Part shown: positions 62,790 through 64,000 of the stretch, in pieces
Numbering within the stretch: position 1 is the stretch's first letter
Layout: every line of letters starts with the position of its first letter
Assembly (NCBI GenBank): GCA_963853835.1
Contig: OY970832.1
Span: forward strand, 7,026,001 to 7,090,000
DNA from: Calendula officinalis
Lineage: Eukaryota; Streptophyta; Magnoliopsida; Asterales; Asteraceae
Length of the DNA: 64,000 nt
Reading direction: 5' to 3'
Notes under the pieces: model-generated
Seen by the model: only the letters and a program-made list of their open reading frames with translations
Told to the model about the DNA's origin: nothing
The model's database searches: none
Position numbers and translations under genes: made by a program

Positions 62790-63140
62790 ATATGCAGTTA
62801 TCTGATGAAATTATTACCACTGTCCGGTTAAAGCTAATGACGTTAAAGTTTAAGAAAAAGACGGTTGATGTGCAACGGCTTCTAGGGATATGGAAGATCC
62901 CAGAGTCGGTGGTTTAGCTTTGTGTTTCTGTTTTAGTCTTTTGTTTTTGGACTAGTTTGTGCGTTGGTTGGTAGTTGTTAGTGCTAGTTTGGTCTTGGCT
63001 GTGTTTATGGCCTGTCATAAACTCAGTCTTGTTGTTTCAAGCTTCTGCTTGAGGTCAATGTGACTTTCGGTCACATTCCTATGTAGTTCTTTTTCTGTGA
63101 TTAATATATTTAGCCAGGGTAACCCCTTTACCCAAAAAAC
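62790..63140 (+). mobile_element. 5'-truncated LINE (L1-type) 3' end
   Basis: An open frame to TAG at 62916-62918 gives VRLKLMTLKFKKKT, then VDVQRLLGIWKIPESVV, like the extreme C-terminus of plant L1-type ORF2 proteins. It is followed by a ~200-bp T/G-rich 3' region and CCTTTACCCAAAAAA as a short A tail. All upstream ORF2 domains are missing, as is usual for 5'-truncated copies. No target duplication was fixed. Confidence 0.6.
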
Positions 63141-64000
63141 ATGATGAGAGGGTTCCTTTGAAAATTAGAAAAATCGTAAGAATGTGAGAATTTTTGTAAT
63201 CATACATGATTACACTATGTGTGTTCATAGGGTAATCATAGATGATTACACATTAATCATGCATGATAAAATAGGGCATATGTGCCCCCCTCGCGCCGCG
63301 CGGCAGACTTTGCCATGCCGTGAGCCCCAAATCCGCCCAGATTAGCAGCTGAGATCTATTCTTGCATTCTCACACAATATATTAATTCTTAAAGAAACTC
63401 ATTCCTACAACATGAACTTTCCGTGTTATTTTATCTAATGAGAAATTAAAAGGGGTGAAAAATTATCAATTTGCCCATCATGCAAGTAACACATGCCAGA
63501 TTTAATGTTTTTTTGGATGGTTGTTTGTCGCAGAGACCATGAGTGCAACAAAGTCTATACACTAGACACATCCAGTGTAATTAATGAAATTTAAGAACTG
63601 AGACTGTAATAAGTGATATACCATAGGACCTTCCTGTAATTTACTCAAAAATTTTTAAAAATATATTTTTGTAATGGTCGAGTTTAACTGTGTTTCGATT
63701 TTTTGGTCAATATTAATTTATTATGCTGACTCTACACCATTCTCCTACCTACATGTGTAATTTTTTTATTTATTTAATGGTGATTTGCTCAAGGAACTAA
63801 TTTACTTTTGCAAAGAAATTTTAAGTAAGTGGACAATCCTATCTTTAAATTTCATGTTGAAACAAAATTATATTTATGGATAAAATTATTGATTTGATTT
63901 ATATTTACTTTGGAATAAATTTATTGTTTGAGCAAATTATAACCGTGTTTGATTATAAAAAGAAAGTTTGGAAATTTTGGTAGGAATAATACCATTTGTG
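63141..64000. other. Intergenic with an ATCATGCATGAT-type repeat cluster
   Basis: 63195-63275 holds three near-palindromes of the form AATCATRNATGATTACAC. They are followed by a GC-rich patch (CTCGCGCCGCGCGGC) at ~63289. The rest is AT-rich and nothing more was recognised. Confidence 0.5.

Overview
The window is 64 kb of nuclear DNA from a flowering plant, most likely a eudicot. The evidence is AT-rich intergenic DNA, many short GT-AG introns, plant-only gene families (NETWORKED actin-binding protein, PH-RhoGAP of the REN1 type, D-type cyclin with an LxCxE motif, folate-biopterin transporter) and plant-style LTR retrotransposons, Stowaway, Tourist, hAT and Mutator-like MITEs, SINEs and a LINE tail. 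The species cannot be named from the sequence. There are no operons, CRISPR arrays or bacterial features. All exon boundaries were read by eye from splice signals and reading-frame continuity.

Layout. 1-6.7 kb is gene-free repeat DNA with several DNA-transposon derivatives, including two Mutator-like foldback elements rich in the palindrome CACATGTG. 6.8-11.8 kb is a decayed carotenoid cleavage dioxygenase gene (zaxinone synthase/CCD1-like). 12-17 kb is intergenic with MITEs, low-complexity blocks and two tRNA-related SINEs. 17.28-25.13 kb is a complete non-autonomous LTR element on the minus strand (2.27 kb LTRs, non-coding interior with a decayed gag, 5-bp target duplication). 25.34-29.98 kb is a Ty1/copia element on the minus strand with 204-bp LTRs that differ at one site, but with a broken polyprotein.

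The second half is gene-rich. On the minus strand are a six-exon D-type cyclin (30.85-32.47 kb), a four-exon 14-3-3 protein (39.38-41.53 kb) and a 22-exon PH-RhoGAP (42.69-48.74 kb). On the plus strand are a NET2-type actin-binding protein (50.56-54.36 kb), a small conserved gene of unknown function whose frame is broken (55.04-56.84 kb) and a seven-exon folate-biopterin transporter (58.64-62.05 kb). A LINE 3' end lies at 62.8-63.1 kb.

Functional links. The PH-RhoGAP (which switches off ROP GTPases) and NET2 (which binds actin) are divergently arranged about 1.8 kb apart, and both families are known from pollen-tube tip growth. The rest look like unrelated housekeeping or regulatory genes. 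The observations most worth a second look are the CGCGCC/E2F-like cluster in the LTR promoter, the CACATGTG arrays carried by foldback elements, low-complexity blocks capped by AGGGGTGA, the TG...TA ends of the copia LTRs, and a predicted GC-AG intron in the PH-RhoGAP gene.
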